NCBI GenBank assembly: GCA_019359095.1
Contig: JAHHHZ010000011.1
Location: forward strand, 406,019-470,018
Reading direction: 5' to 3'
Length of the DNA: 64,000 nt
Source of the DNA: Pleurocapsa minor HA4230-MV1
Lineage (GTDB): Bacteria; Cyanobacteriota; Cyanobacteriia; Cyanobacteriales; Xenococcaceae
Shown here: positions 25,557 to 34,285 of the stretch, one piece after another
Layout of the letters: each line of letters starts with the position of its first letter
How positions within the stretch are numbered: the stretch's first letter is position 1
Translations under genes and position numbers: made by a program
The notes under the pieces: generated by a model
What the model was told of the DNA's origin: nothing
Database searches by the model: none
Seen by the model: the letters and a program-made list of their open reading frames with translations, nothing else

Positions 25557-26828
25557 TTAGGGAACAGGAGCAAATACCTTGAGACTTTGAGGTAAGCATT
25601 CAATCTCTAGAGGTGTATTGCCGATAATTTCACCATCTAAAACAACTTTTTGGATTGGGTTGGCAGAAATTTTTACTTTTGGCGATCGCAAATGAACAAC
25701 ATTATCTAATCCTGCGTTAGTTCTAATCAGGGCAGCCCCCAACATGCCTAAGAGCGTAGTTACCGCCTGTAGCTTGTTATCCACCGTGGCAATAGTAATA
25801 TCTAGCAAACCGTCATCGACAACCACTTCACCTATTCCTTGAGCTAAGACTGATGTGGGTGGTGCAGCATTGGCAATGGTGATTGCCCCCGCCTGGAAAG
25901 TTCTAATTTCTCCAGCAATTTCGATTTCCGCCTCAAACAGTTGCTGTTCGTCTAACTGCCTCCAACCTGCCATGATATAAGCCAAAGAACCCCAGCGATT
26001 TTTAGCCTCGCGATCGGCTTTTTCGATCGTTTCGGCTTCATAACCAATCCCCGCCAAGAGAATTAAGGGCAAATTGTTACATAGAGCAGCATCAATGGTT
26101 CTAACTTTCCCTGCCAAAATTATTTCACAAGCTCGTCTAAGTTGATTAATTTGCTGGGTAATACCCAAAGCCATACTAAAAGCATTCGCCGTGCCTCTAG
26201 GGATAACGCCCAAAGGAATATCCGTACCGATAACTGCCCCTGCCACTGCCGAGATCGTACCATCACCTCCCGAAGCAATAATCAAATCAGCATCCTGAGC
26301 GATCGCCTGTTCGGCTAATTCTCGCGGATCGATATCAGGACTAGTTAAATGAACCTCAAGGTGTAAATGAGGCTCTAAAGTTTGCTTAATAAATTCCAAG
26401 TCTTGTTGGCCGTTGCCATTACCCGATATAGGATTAAAAATCAAATGAGCTACCAAACTTTGAGCAAAACTATTGGCGATCGCTTCTGCTGTGGCTAAAT
26501 TAGTCGCTAAAGGGACTAAGTGTAAATTGCAAATCCGCAGTAGTGCTTGAATGTCTGGCTCATCAGGTTGTGCGTTTAAAGGATCGATTAAAAAAATTAC
26601 CGCAATCACTTCCCCCGCAACGACTTTGGCAGCGATTTGGACATCTCCTCCCAATGAACCTGATGCCATAATTTCTATTTTGAGCTTAGTTGCGTCCTTA
26701 ATTCTTTTCCCTGTAATCCCTGTAGCAATTAGATGATAGCGAGACAACAAAGGCTGATGGTTAAGCGCAAAATTTACCATTTCATCTTTCTTTGCGTCGT
26801 GGGCAATTAGAGCAATTGTTCTAGCCAT
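25557..26828 (-). CDS. Methylglyoxal synthase fused to a diacylglycerol-kinase-like lipid kinase
   Basis: The ATG at 26828 gives MARTIALIAHDAKKDEMVNF, the standard start of methylglyoxal synthase, and a product of 423 residues; a longer frame to 26876 adds 16 unlikely residues. The N-terminal domain (about 1-125) contains GSLGGDVQIAAKVV with the catalytic aspartate and FLIDPLNAQPDEPD; it converts dihydroxyacetone phosphate to methylglyoxal. The second domain (about 130-420) is a diacylglycerol/YegS-type lipid kinase: LIFNPISGNGNG, LIIASGGDGTISAVAGAV, GVIPRGTANAFS and a final VVLDGEIIGNTPLEIECLP. Joining a glycolytic bypass enzyme to a lipid kinase is unusual but, as I recall, occurs in other cyanobacteria. 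Both could act on triose-phosphate-derived metabolism; how they cooperate is unknown. Confidence 0.85.
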   Translation of the reverse strand: MARTIALIAHDAKKDEMVNFALNHQPLLSRYHLIATGITGKRIKDATKLKIEIMASGSLGGDVQIAAKVVAGEVIAVIFLIDPLNAQPDEPDIQALLRICNLHLVPLATNLATAEAIANSFAQSLVAHLIFNPISGNGNGQQDLEFIKQTLEPHLHLEVHLTSPDIDPRELAEQAIAQDADLIIASGGDGTISAVAGAVIGTDIPLGVIPRGTANAFSMALGITQQINQLRRACEIILAGKVRTIDAALCNNLPLILLAGIGYEAETIEKADREAKNRWGSLAYIMAGWRQLDEQQLFEAEIEIAGEIRTFQAGAITIANAAPPTSVLAQGIGEVVVDDGLLDITIATVDNKLQAVTTLLGMLGAALIRTNAGLDNVVHLRSPKVKISANPIQKVVLDGEIIGNTPLEIECLPQSLKVFAPVP

Positions 26829-27069
26829 ATGTTCTAGCCATAGTCGAATGGGGTAGCTGATAACTGAAAATACCAATAGTTCGGTTAGTACGGTTAAAGT
26901 TCGGTTTTAAAGGTTAAAACAAGGTAAATCCTGGTAGATAGATGCGTTAAAATCATTTGTACGAACTCTGACATCAAAGCAATAATTAGAGCTTAGATAT
27001 TGTTTCTCCCGTCAATTTGTCGCGTAGATAACAATATAACGTAAGAGGTAAATTTACTAAGTAAAACCT

Positions 27070-27759
27070 ATGGATTCACCAATTCAGGCAGTACAAGCTC
27101 CCTATAGAGGAGGCGGTGGTAACTATCGCACTCCACCCCCAGATTTACCTTCTCTGCTATTAAAAGAGCGCATTATCTATTTAGGTCTTCCTTTAGTTTC
27201 TCCTGATGAGTATAAAGACCAAATGGGAATTGACGTTACGGAGTTGATCGTAGCTCAATTACTCTTTCTACAATTTGATGATCCAGACAAACCAATTACC
27301 ATGTACATCAACTCTACTGGTACTTCTTGGTATGGCGGAGACTCCATTGGTTTTGAAACAGAAGCTTTTGCTATCTGTGACACTATGGACTACATTAAGC
27401 CCCAAGTACATACTATCTGTATTGGTCAGGCGATGGGAACGGCAGCGATGATTCTCTCTTCTGGAGCCAAAGGCTATCGCGCCAGCTTGCCCAACGGCAC
27501 AATTATTCTGCATCAACCCCGTCAGGGTGCAAGAGGACAAGCAACCGATATTCAAATTCGTGCCAAAGAAGTCATTGAAAATAAGCGAGCTGTCTTGGAA
27601 ATTTTTAGTCGTAACACTGGTCAATCAGTAGAGAAGCTAGAAAAAGATACAGACAGAATGCTTTATATGACTCCCCAAGATGCCAAGAACTACGGCTTAA
27701 TCGATAAAGTTCTAGAAAGTACTAGCGATCTGCCTACTCCTGTAGCTGCTCTTAGTTAA
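27070..27759 (+). CDS. clpR: ClpR, inactive ClpP-like subunit
   Basis: A 229-residue ClpP paralogue. It has the ClpP fold signatures (LLKERIIYLGLPL, YINSTGTSW, ILHQPRQGARGQATDI) with an N-terminal extension rich in Gly/Pro. The nucleophile motif is altered: where ClpP has G-x-A-A-S-M-G, this protein has GQAMGTAAMIL, so the catalytic serine is missing. In cyanobacteria ClpR combines with ClpP3 into one heptameric ring type of the proteolytic core used with ClpC. The following gene is an active ClpP 110 bp downstream, matching the known clpR-clpP3 pair. The short gap contains AGCTTTTAGCTCTTAGC repeats but no terminator. Confidence 0.9.
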   Translation: MDSPIQAVQAPYRGGGGNYRTPPPDLPSLLLKERIIYLGLPLVSPDEYKDQMGIDVTELIVAQLLFLQFDDPDKPITMYINSTGTSWYGGDSIGFETEAFAICDTMDYIKPQVHTICIGQAMGTAAMILSSGAKGYRASLPNGTIILHQPRQGARGQATDIQIRAKEVIENKRAVLEIFSRNTGQSVEKLEKDTDRMLYMTPQDAKNYGLIDKVLESTSDLPTPVAALS

Positions 27760-27869
27760 ATACAGCTTTCAGCTTTTAGCTCTTAGCTTTTAGCTAAATC
27801 AAAGCTAATAATTCACAGCTTTAAACAAGAAGAACACTAGAAACCCCTAATAAAGGTAAATTAAAGTCT

Positions 27870-28469
27870 ATGCCCATTGGTATTCCCAAAGTTCCCTATC
27901 AAATGCCTGGTCAGCAGTATAGCGACTGGATTAGCATTTATGACCGCTTATATCGTGAGCGCATTATTTTCCTCGGCCGAGGAGTTAATGATAGTCTAGC
28001 TAATCAAATTATTGCGATCATGCTCTACCTGGATTCTGAAGATCCTGGTAAACCGATCTACCTTTATATCAACTCTCCTGGTGGTTCCGTAACTGCTGGA
28101 TTAGCTATCTATGACACGATGCGTCACATCAAGTCTGAGGTAGTAACTATTTGTGTTGGTTTAGCTGCCTCTATGGGGGCATTTTTGCTCTGTGGTGGCA
28201 CCAAAGGTAAGCGTTTAGCATTGCCTCATTCTCGGATCATGATTCACCAGCCTTTAGGGGGTGTTCAAGGACGCAGACAGGCGACAGATATTGATATTGA
28301 AGCCAAAGAAATTCTGCGCCTTCGTGACCAATTAAATCAAATGATGGCCGATAATACGGGGCAATCGATCGAAAAAATCAAAAAAGATACCGATCGCGAT
28401 TATTTTATGTCAGCTTATGAAGCGATGGAATATGGTCTAATCGATCAAGTAATTGAAGACAAGCAATAG
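27870..28469 (+). CDS. clpP: ATP-dependent Clp protease proteolytic subunit (ClpP3-type)
   Basis: A 199-residue ClpP with the full catalytic triad: serine in [13 protein letters not shown], histidine in MIHQPLGG and aspartate in [22 protein letters not shown]. The [14 protein letters not shown] motif lines the substrate channel. It degrades proteins fed by a Clp ATPase; by neighbourhood with clpR this is the clpP3 copy, whose mixed ring works with ClpC in cyanobacteria. A hairpin terminator follows 30 bp after the stop. Confidence 0.95.
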   Translation: MPIGIPKVPYQMPGQQYSDWISIYDRLYRERIIFLGRGVNDSLANQIIAIMLYLDSEDPGKPIYLYINSPGGSVTAGLAIYDTMRHIKSEVVTICVGLAASMGAFLLCGGTKGKRLALPHSRIMIHQPLGGVQGRRQATDIDIEAKEILRLRDQLNQMMADNTGQSIEKIKKDTDRDYFMSAYEAMEYGLIDQVIEDKQ

Positions 28470-28499
28470 TCTTAACTAATGACAAATAATTTTAATCTA

Positions 28500-28531
28500 C
28501 TGGTGAGTTAATTAAACTTGCCAGTTTTTTT
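28500..28531 (+). terminator. Rho-independent terminator after clpR-clpP
   Basis: Stem CTGG-tg-AGTT pairs with AACT-tg-CCAG around loop AATTA, followed directly by a run of seven T. The position 30 bp after the clpP stop makes this the likely end of the clpR-clpP transcript. The gap from here to 28840 is AT-rich and without other recognisable features. Confidence 0.8.
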
Positions 28532-28840
28532 AGGACTCGATTAGCTAAAAAAATTTAATTAAATTTATGAGATTTATTTTTTGGCTTTTGACTATTATTA
28601 ACTAATTGTTAAATATTTTATGATTACTTATGTAACTGTTAAAGTTGCAAAAATAAGGCAAAGTTAGATTTTTGTTGCCAAAATACTTGGGCAAATATAC
28701 TACTGATAAAGCTGTAACTCTTTACTAAACTAGGAAGTGTCTTCAAATATCAAAAATAATCTCAGCTTTGCTAATAATTAACTATTAATATTTATACTGT
28801 TTATGAAATTGGTAAATAATTGAGTGTCGAGTCTAAAAAA

Positions 28841-29008
28841 ATGAATATTCATACTTTAAGAAGTAACATCACCAAAAGTAGAAATACTTTAATCGGTAAA
28901 GTTCTCAATACGAAGAAAAATCTTAATTATTTAAAAGATTTGGAATCTTGGGGCAGCCTGGAGATTGTTAATTCTAACGAAGCTTATATTGAATATAGAT
29001 TGATTTAA
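28841..29008 (+). CDS. Small protein of unknown function, 55 residues
   Basis: The ATG at 28841 opens a 55-codon frame; a TTG seven codons upstream is less likely. The product (MNIHTLRSNITKSRNTLIGK... ending AYIEYRLI) is basic in the first half and acidic toward the end, without membrane helix or signal. A good rho-independent terminator follows 25 bp after the stop, which argues for real transcription of this stretch. No ribosome binding site is obvious. It could be a small regulatory protein or part of an untranslated RNA; I recognise no family. Confidence 0.4.
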   Translation: MNIHTLRSNITKSRNTLIGKVLNTKKNLNYLKDLESWGSLEIVNSNEAYIEYRLI

Positions 29009-29031
29009 GCTTTAATACAAATGATTTAAGG

Positions 29032-29064
29032 AGCTGCTTCAGACTGTGAGGCAGCTTTTTTTTT
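29032..29064 (+). terminator. Rho-independent terminator after the 55-residue frame
   Basis: AGCTGCTTC pairs with GAGGCAGCT (one G·T pair) around a seven-base loop (AGACTGT), followed by nine T. It is one of the cleanest terminators in the window. Confidence 0.85.
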
Positions 29065-29178
29065 GCTGGTAAACCTGTAAAGTAGTTATATGGCAATACT
29101 AGGCAATGTTAGGAAGTTTTTTATTACTACCTACTACCAATAAAGCCAATCACCCTAATTGTCCTAAGCTAATTTACG

Positions 29179-29820
29179 ATGTCCTCAAGTAAAACTAAAA
29201 ATTACAACTTACCTCTAGACAAAATTCGCTTCAATGAACAAGGATTAGTCCCAGCGATCGCCCAAGACTACCTTGATGGTACAGTGTTAATGATGGCGTG
29301 GATGAATCAAGAATCGTTACAGAAAACTTTGGCGACGGGAGAAACTTGGTACTGGAGTAGATCCCGTCAGGAATTATGGCACAAGGGCGCAACTTCAGGG
29401 CATATTCAAAAAGTGCGATCGCTGCGTTACGATTGTGATAGTGATGCTTTACTAATCACCATTGAACAGGTTGGGGATATTGCCTGTCATACAGGGGAAC
29501 GTAGCTGTTTCCATCAGATCGATGAGAGCAAAATTGCACCTCCTGCCGACACTTTATCAGAAGTCTATCGCGTAATTTGCGATCGCCTGGCTAACCCTAT
29601 CGAGTCCTCCTATACCTGTCAGTTAATTGCGGGAGGAGACAACAAAATTCTCAAGAAAATTGGCGAAGAATCAGTTGAAGTAGTAATGGCTTGCAAAGAC
29701 GATCGACCAGAAGAAATTGCCTCGGAAGTGGCAGACTTGCTCTATCACACCCTAGTTGCCCTGGCTTATCACAAGGTGGATATCCGCGATGTTTATCGTC
29801 AACTGCAATCTAGAAGGTAA
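29179..29820 (+). CDS. hisIE: Bifunctional phosphoribosyl-AMP cyclohydrolase / phosphoribosyl-ATP pyrophosphatase
   Basis: A 213-residue fused enzyme for steps two and three of histidine synthesis. The HisI part (about 1-112) has [37 protein letters not shown] and CHTGERSCF, including the zinc-binding cysteines. The HisE part (about 120-213) has [16 protein letters not shown] and [15 protein letters not shown]. Such fusions are usual in cyanobacteria. The gene stands alone, as his genes usually do in this phylum. The region just upstream (about 29093-29170) carries a diverged remnant resembling the repeat family at 22122. Confidence 0.95.
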   Translation: MSSSKTKNYNLPLDKIRFNEQGLVPAIAQDYLDGTVLMMAWMNQESLQKTLATGETWYWSRSRQELWHKGATSGHIQKVRSLRYDCDSDALLITIEQVGDIACHTGERSCFHQIDESKIAPPADTLSEVYRVICDRLANPIESSYTCQLIAGGDNKILKKIGEESVEVVMACKDDRPEEIASEVADLLYHTLVALAYHKVDIRDVYRQLQSRR

Positions 29821-29878
29821 ATTGATTACTGGTTACTAATTACTGATTACTGATTACTAATTACTAATTAGCGATCGC

Positions 29879-30397
29879 TCATTGCTCACTGCTCACTGCT
29901 TTGCGAATTTCTGAGTAAAACGAGGTTTGCTTGGTACCGTCGCTGTATTTGACTACTGTGGTACGCATTTTGAAGTTGTCGCTGGCAAACCACTGTCGTT
30001 CTTCGGCAGACATTTCGTCAGTTTCAATCGTTAGAGTTAGTGCCTCATCTTGACCTAATACATACTGTCCAAAAACTTGAGGATCTTGAAGACGAATGAG
30101 TTTTCCTGTAGTATCGCTATCTGGATTACTAACTAAAACAATAGTTGCTGAACCCACCTGTTTGGCTTTGCCCCAGTCAACGGAATTATCCCAGCTTTGA
30201 ACTGCGCCACCAACAGCTAAACTTGAGTCTAAATTGTGCTGCTGACAAAGTTCCAATACCCGCGAATCATCGGCAGCCAGCAATTCAATGGTAATATCGG
30301 CCTTGCTGCTGGCGGATTCATTCTGGTCTAAAAAGTAGTTGGTGCGTTGACTAAACCATCTACCTGCACTTAAGCTTAGGAATTTTTCTAGATTCAT
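29879..30397 (-). CDS. cpcS: Phycobiliprotein lyase, CpcS/CpeS family
   Basis: A 172-residue protein matching the CpcS/CpeS (S-type) chromophore lyases, which attach phycocyanobilin to cysteine-84-type sites of phycobiliproteins. Features are LSAGRWFSQRTNYFL at the N-terminus, QSWDNSVDWGK, LTLTIETDEMSAEERQWFAS and the final SFYSEIRK, in the order expected for this lipocalin-like fold. The exact subtype (CpcS, CpcU or CpeS) cannot be decided here; cpcS is used as a family symbol. It is convergent with hisIE. Confidence 0.85.
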   Translation of the reverse strand: MNLEKFLSLSAGRWFSQRTNYFLDQNESASSKADITIELLAADDSRVLELCQQHNLDSSLAVGGAVQSWDNSVDWGKAKQVGSATIVLVSNPDSDTTGKLIRLQDPQVFGQYVLGQDEALTLTIETDEMSAEERQWFASDNFKMRTTVVKYSDGTKQTSFYSEIRKAVSSEQ

Positions 30398-30504
30398 GAT
30401 TATATGATTTTACCGACTCTATAGAGATTGTTTTAATTAGTGCCTTTAATTAATTGAACATATCTTGGTTTTCTTAGCAACATCCCCATTCTCTCTAGTT
30501 ATGT

Positions 30505-30999
30505 ATGTATAGCCAACAAAATTACCCTACTTCCGTTACTGAGCTACCTTCTTTAGAATTGACTCTAGATATCTTGCTCAACCGTCAGGAAAAAGACTGG
30601 GGTTACTTTCAGGTAGTTAAAGAAGGAGAATTTTATTCTCTGTATATTCCCACGTTGGATAGTTTCAAGCTTTATAAGAATCCCAAGAGTGAAAACTTCA
30701 AAGGATACTGGTGTAATTATCTTTCAGATATTTTGCCTGATATTAAAAGCCGTGATGAAAAACCTGATATTTTTCTGCGCAACCGCAATAAACAGGTAGA
30801 AGAAAAAAAGAAAAGTAAAACCCTACTGAAAAAACAGCGAATTATCGATGTTAAATATCGTTTTAATTCTTGCCCAGAAATGTATCGGATTAATCAAATG
30901 ATTGCTAAATTAATTCGCGATCGCCTTTCCAACAATCTTACCTTCGATCCTGGGACGGAAGTTATGCCTTTGGTATTAGCCACTGAAGTTGAAGATTAG
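30505..30999 (+). CDS. Hypothetical protein, 164 residues
   Basis: An uncharacterised soluble protein. It starts with a Ser/Thr/Pro-rich segment, then a compact region (DWGYFQVVKEGEFYSLYIP, GYWCNYLSDILPD), then a lysine-rich helix (KQVEEKKKSKTLLKKQRI) and a C-terminal part with PEMYRINQMIAKLIRDRL. It carries no signal peptide or membrane segment. The frame contains a HIP1 site, which supports a real gene. Two overlapping ATG codons (30501 out of frame, 30505 in frame) mark the start. It probably occurs only in cyanobacteria; function unknown. Confidence 0.6.
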   Translation: MYSQQNYPTSVTELPSLELTLDILLNRQEKDWGYFQVVKEGEFYSLYIPTLDSFKLYKNPKSENFKGYWCNYLSDILPDIKSRDEKPDIFLRNRNKQVEEKKKSKTLLKKQRIIDVKYRFNSCPEMYRINQMIAKLIRDRLSNNLTFDPGTEVMPLVLATEVED

Positions 31000-31108
31000 A
31001 CGAAACCTGGCATTTTAGCGAATCGCCTTGGTAAATGAATTTATGCTGGAAGTTTATCAGGCTCGTTAAAATAATCGAGCATAATTATAACTAAAATTTG
31101 ACAGGCTT

Positions 31109-31981
31109 ATGATCGAGGCAAAAATTGGCATTATTGGCGGCAGTGGGTTATATAAAATGGATGCTCTCAAGGATGTTCAGGAAGTAAAACTAACTACTCC
31201 TTTTGGCGATCCTTCCGATGCCCTCATCATTGGTGAATTAGAGGGTGCAACGGTGGCTTTTCTGGCTCGTCATGGACGTAATCATCACCTGTTACCTACT
31301 GAATTACCTTTTCGTGCCAATATTCATGCGATGAAGCAATTAGGGGTTGAATATATCATTTCTGCTTCTGCTGTTGGCTCACTCAAAGAAGCTGCTAAAC
31401 CTCTAGATATGGTAATTCCTGACCAGTTTATCGATCGCACTAAAAATCGCGTTTCCACCTTTTTTGGCGAGGGATTAGTTGCTCATATTGCCTTTGGCGA
31501 TCCTATTTGTCCTAATCTTGCCGATATTTTGGCTGATGCTGTGGATTCATTAAATTTGCCAGAAGTTAATCTACATCGTGGTGGCACTTATGTCTGTATG
31601 GAGGGCCCTGCATTTTCTACCAAGGCGGAATCTAATCTTTACCGTAGTTGGGATGCCACTATTATTGGCATGACTAATTTGACTGAGGCGAAATTAGCCA
31701 GAGAGGCAGAAATAGCCTATGCTACCTTGGCTCTGGTAACAGATTACGATTGTTGGCATCTCGATCACGATAGCGTTACGGTGGAAATGATTATTGATAA
31801 TCTACATAAAAATGCCATCAATGCTCAACTAGTCATTAAAGCCACAGTTAACAAGCTCAATGCCAATCCGCCAGAATCAATAGCTCATTCAGCTTTAAAA
31901 TATGCCATTTTGACTCCTCCTGACAAGATTCCTGCTGCAACTAAAGCAAAGTTGTCTTTATTGACTAAAAAGTATTTTTAA
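31109..31981 (+). CDS. mtnP: S-methyl-5'-thioadenosine phosphorylase
   Basis: A 290-residue enzyme of the purine/MTA phosphorylase family that splits methylthioadenosine into adenine and methylthioribose phosphate in methionine salvage. Diagnostic segments are [15 protein letters not shown] at the start, [22 protein letters not shown] (phosphate site), [15 protein letters not shown] and [17 protein letters not shown], followed by LVTDYDCWH. The ATG at 31109 matches the family start. Confidence 0.95.
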   Translation: MIEAKIGIIGGSGLYKMDALKDVQEVKLTTPFGDPSDALIIGELEGATVAFLARHGRNHHLLPTELPFRANIHAMKQLGVEYIISASAVGSLKEAAKPLDMVIPDQFIDRTKNRVSTFFGEGLVAHIAFGDPICPNLADILADAVDSLNLPEVNLHRGGTYVCMEGPAFSTKAESNLYRSWDATIIGMTNLTEAKLAREAEIAYATLALVTDYDCWHLDHDSVTVEMIIDNLHKNAINAQLVIKATVNKLNANPPESIAHSALKYAILTPPDKIPAATKAKLSLLTKKYF

Positions 31982-31987
31982 CCTTGG

Positions 31988-32097
31988 TAGTAGCGCGTCC
32001 ACTCTAACTTGTTGGGTTGAAATAATTAAAATCGGTAGGGTGGGCATTGCCCACCCTACTTAAATGAACCCAGTGCTTTAGCCTAGACGCGCTATTA
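31988..32097. repeat. Nested palindromic element
   Basis: An inner perfect palindrome, GTAGGGTGGGCA-T-TGCCCACCCTAC (32035-32059), sits inside an outer inverted pair TAGCGCGTC (31991-31999) and GACGCGCTA (32086-32094). The whole can form a long two-level hairpin. The inner sequence is a type often seen in cyanobacterial genomes. It occupies the start of the 309 bp gap between mtnP and thrC; the rest of the gap (32098-32290) is the thrC leader, with a run of nine T at 32172 and no clear regulatory structure. Confidence 0.8.
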
Positions 32098-32290
32098 CAC
32101 TAGAATTTAATATTTAATTTTGTCTCTAGAGCTATTTTTGAAAATTAGTCTGAGATCAAGAAATTGCTCTCTTTTTTTTTGCTTATTTTTTTAGGTAAAT
32201 TAATCCCGACTAAAATTATCGGGTATGTTTGACTCTTGGTTTTTACTCGTGATAACATCCAATTACTGTTGACGGAATAAATGTTTAATC

Positions 32291-33589
32291 ATGACTCAGA
32301 CACCCATCAAAACCGCTAAAGGACGCACTTTTACTCATTTGGTATCCAAAGAAGGTGGAGTGAAGTATCCACTGAAAGCACTGAACGTATGCGAAGAAAC
32401 GTTTTCGCCTTTAGAAGTTGCTTACGATTATGACGAAATTCGTCGCCAGGTTAGCCGTGAAAGTATTGCAGCAGGGCCTAATTCAATTTGGCGCTACAAA
32501 GCATTCTTACCTGTAGAAAGTGAAAATCCGATTGATGTTGGTACAGGCATGACTCCTTTGGTCAAGTCCAACCGTTTAGCGCGTCGTCTGGGTCTAAAAA
32601 ATCTTTATATCAAAAACGATGCGGTCAACATGCCGACTCTTAGCTTTAAAGATAGGGTGGTGTCTGTAGCCTTGACCCGTGCTAGAGAACTCGGCTTTTC
32701 GACTGTTTCTTGTGCTAGTACTGGTAACTTAGCCAATTCTACTGCTGCGATCGCTGCTCATGCAGGTATGGACTGCTGCGTATTTATTCCTGCGGATTTA
32801 GAAGCGGGAAAAATTATGGGGACTCTGATCTATAACCCTACAGTCATGGCGGTGAAGGGTAACTACGATCAAGTAAACCGTCTTTGTTCTGAAGTAGGTA
32901 ACAGCTACGGCTGGGGTTTCGTCAACATTAACCTTCGTCCCTACTATTCTGAGGGTTCTAAAACTCTAGGTTACGAAGTAGCAGAACAGTTAGGCTGGGA
33001 ATTACCCGATCATATCGTGGCACCTCTAGCCTCTGGTTCTCTGTTTACCAAAATCTATAAAGGCTTTAACGAATTTGTCAAAGTCGGTTTAATTGAAGAC
33101 AAGCAAGTTCGCTTTAGTGGCGCACAGGCAGAAGGTTGTTCACCTATTGCTCAAGCCTTTAAAGAAGGCAGAGACTTTGTTACTCCTGTTAAGCCAAATA
33201 CGATCGCCAAATCGATTGCGATCGGCAATCCTGCTGATGGCTATTATGCCCTAGACATTGCCCGTAAAACCAACGGTAATATTGAAAGCGTCACTGATGC
33301 CGAAATTATCGAAGGCATGAAGCTATTGGCAGAAACTGAAGGTATCTTTACCGAAACTGCTGGTGGTACGACTATTGCTGTTCTCAAGAAGCTGGTAGAA
33401 GCTGGTAAAATCAATCCTGACGAGAAAACAGTTGTTTATATCACTGGTAACGGTTTAAAAACCCAAGAAGCAGTACAAGGATATATCGGTGAGCCTTTAA
33501 CCATCGAGCCAAAATTAGATAGCTTCGAGCGTGCGCTAGAACGTTCACGTACTTTAGAGCGTTTGGAGTGGCAACAAGCCAGCGTTTAG
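32291..33589 (+). CDS. thrC: Threonine synthase
   Basis: A 432-residue PLP enzyme converting O-phosphohomoserine to threonine. The PLP lysine is in LSFKDRVVSVALTRA, the phosphate-binding loop in STGNLANSTAAIAAHAG, and FSGAQAEGCSPIAQAFKEG and ETAGGTTIAVLKKLV are further family segments. The protein belongs to the type with a short N-terminal zinc-free extension (THLVSKEGGVKYPLKAL). Downstream by 164 bp is a MoaD/ThiS-like carrier gene in the same direction, a pairing that may reflect sulfur amino acid metabolism. Confidence 0.95.
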   Translation: MTQTPIKTAKGRTFTHLVSKEGGVKYPLKALNVCEETFSPLEVAYDYDEIRRQVSRESIAAGPNSIWRYKAFLPVESENPIDVGTGMTPLVKSNRLARRLGLKNLYIKNDAVNMPTLSFKDRVVSVALTRARELGFSTVSCASTGNLANSTAAIAAHAGMDCCVFIPADLEAGKIMGTLIYNPTVMAVKGNYDQVNRLCSEVGNSYGWGFVNINLRPYYSEGSKTLGYEVAEQLGWELPDHIVAPLASGSLFTKIYKGFNEFVKVGLIEDKQVRFSGAQAEGCSPIAQAFKEGRDFVTPVKPNTIAKSIAIGNPADGYYALDIARKTNGNIESVTDAEIIEGMKLLAETEGIFTETAGGTTIAVLKKLVEAGKINPDEKTVVYITGNGLKTQEAVQGYIGEPLTIEPKLDSFERALERSRTLERLEWQQASV

Positions 33590-33753
33590 TCGCTGTTTGT
33601 TAGTTGTTTGTTAGAAGTAAATGGAATTTGATTGTAAGCCTGTTTTTGAGCTGTTCTGGATTAAACATAGTAAGAACTTAACAGTGGGAACTTAAAATAT
33701 TACCTTCAAGTCCATCAAGTCTTGTTCATCATTTATTTATTTTTCAATCGATT

Positions 33754-34029
33754 ATGACCGTTAAAGTATTAGTTCCAACTCCCTTGCAAAAGTTCACTAA
33801 CAATCAGGCAACTATTGAATGTGATGGTGGCAATATCGATCAACTGATCGACGCTTTGGAAACCAACTGTCCAGGTATCAAAGCTCGTATTTGCGATGAA
33901 AGTGGTCAACCCCGTCGTTTCTTAAATCTTTACGTCAACAGTGAAGATATTCGATTTTTAGAAGGTACAGATACAGCACTTAGCGATGGTGATGAAGTGA
34001 GTATTGTTCCCGCTGTGGCTGGGGGTTAA
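33754..34029 (+). CDS. MoaD/ThiS-family sulfur carrier (ubiquitin-like)
   Basis: A 91-residue beta-grasp protein ending in the diglycine tail AVAGG, the site that is adenylated and turned into a thiocarboxylate. Other MoaD/CysO-like segments are [18 protein letters not shown] and [20 protein letters not shown]. Proteins of this type donate sulfur for molybdopterin, thiamine or cysteine (CysO). Its place after thrC, an enzyme making a related phospho-amino-acid product, fits a CysO-like role, but this is inference. The likely activating enzyme, a MoeB-rhodanese fusion, is encoded at 50414-51586. A strong terminator follows. Confidence 0.9.
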   Translation: MTVKVLVPTPLQKFTNNQATIECDGGNIDQLIDALETNCPGIKARICDESGQPRRFLNLYVNSEDIRFLEGTDTALSDGDEVSIVPAVAGG

Positions 34030-34064
34030 GCCAACAGATTTTTAGATTTCGTAACAGTATTTTG

Positions 34065-34096
34065 GAGGTTAGCTTAGTTGCTAATCTCTTTTTTTT
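34065..34096 (+). terminator. Rho-independent terminator after the MoaD-like gene
   Basis: GAGGTTAGC pairs with GCTAATCTC (one G·T pair) across a six-base loop, followed by eight T. It closes the likely thrC-moaD-like unit. Past it, 34168-34192 holds tandem GCAAAGAC repeats (period 8); the rest of the gap to 34285 shows no gene. Confidence 0.85.
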
Positions 34097-34285
34097 GTCC
34101 AGTTTTTCATAGCAGTAGTACCATTTCTTTTTAAAGTTGTACTTAATATTTTGATTGTAAGTATCGCGCAAAGACGCAAAGACGCAAAGACGTTTATCCC
34201 GCTTAGTTTGGGGCAAAGAGGCAAAGGGGTCAAATCTGATTTAATGCATTTTCATAGAGAATTGGTATGAGAAAATTTAAGATGT

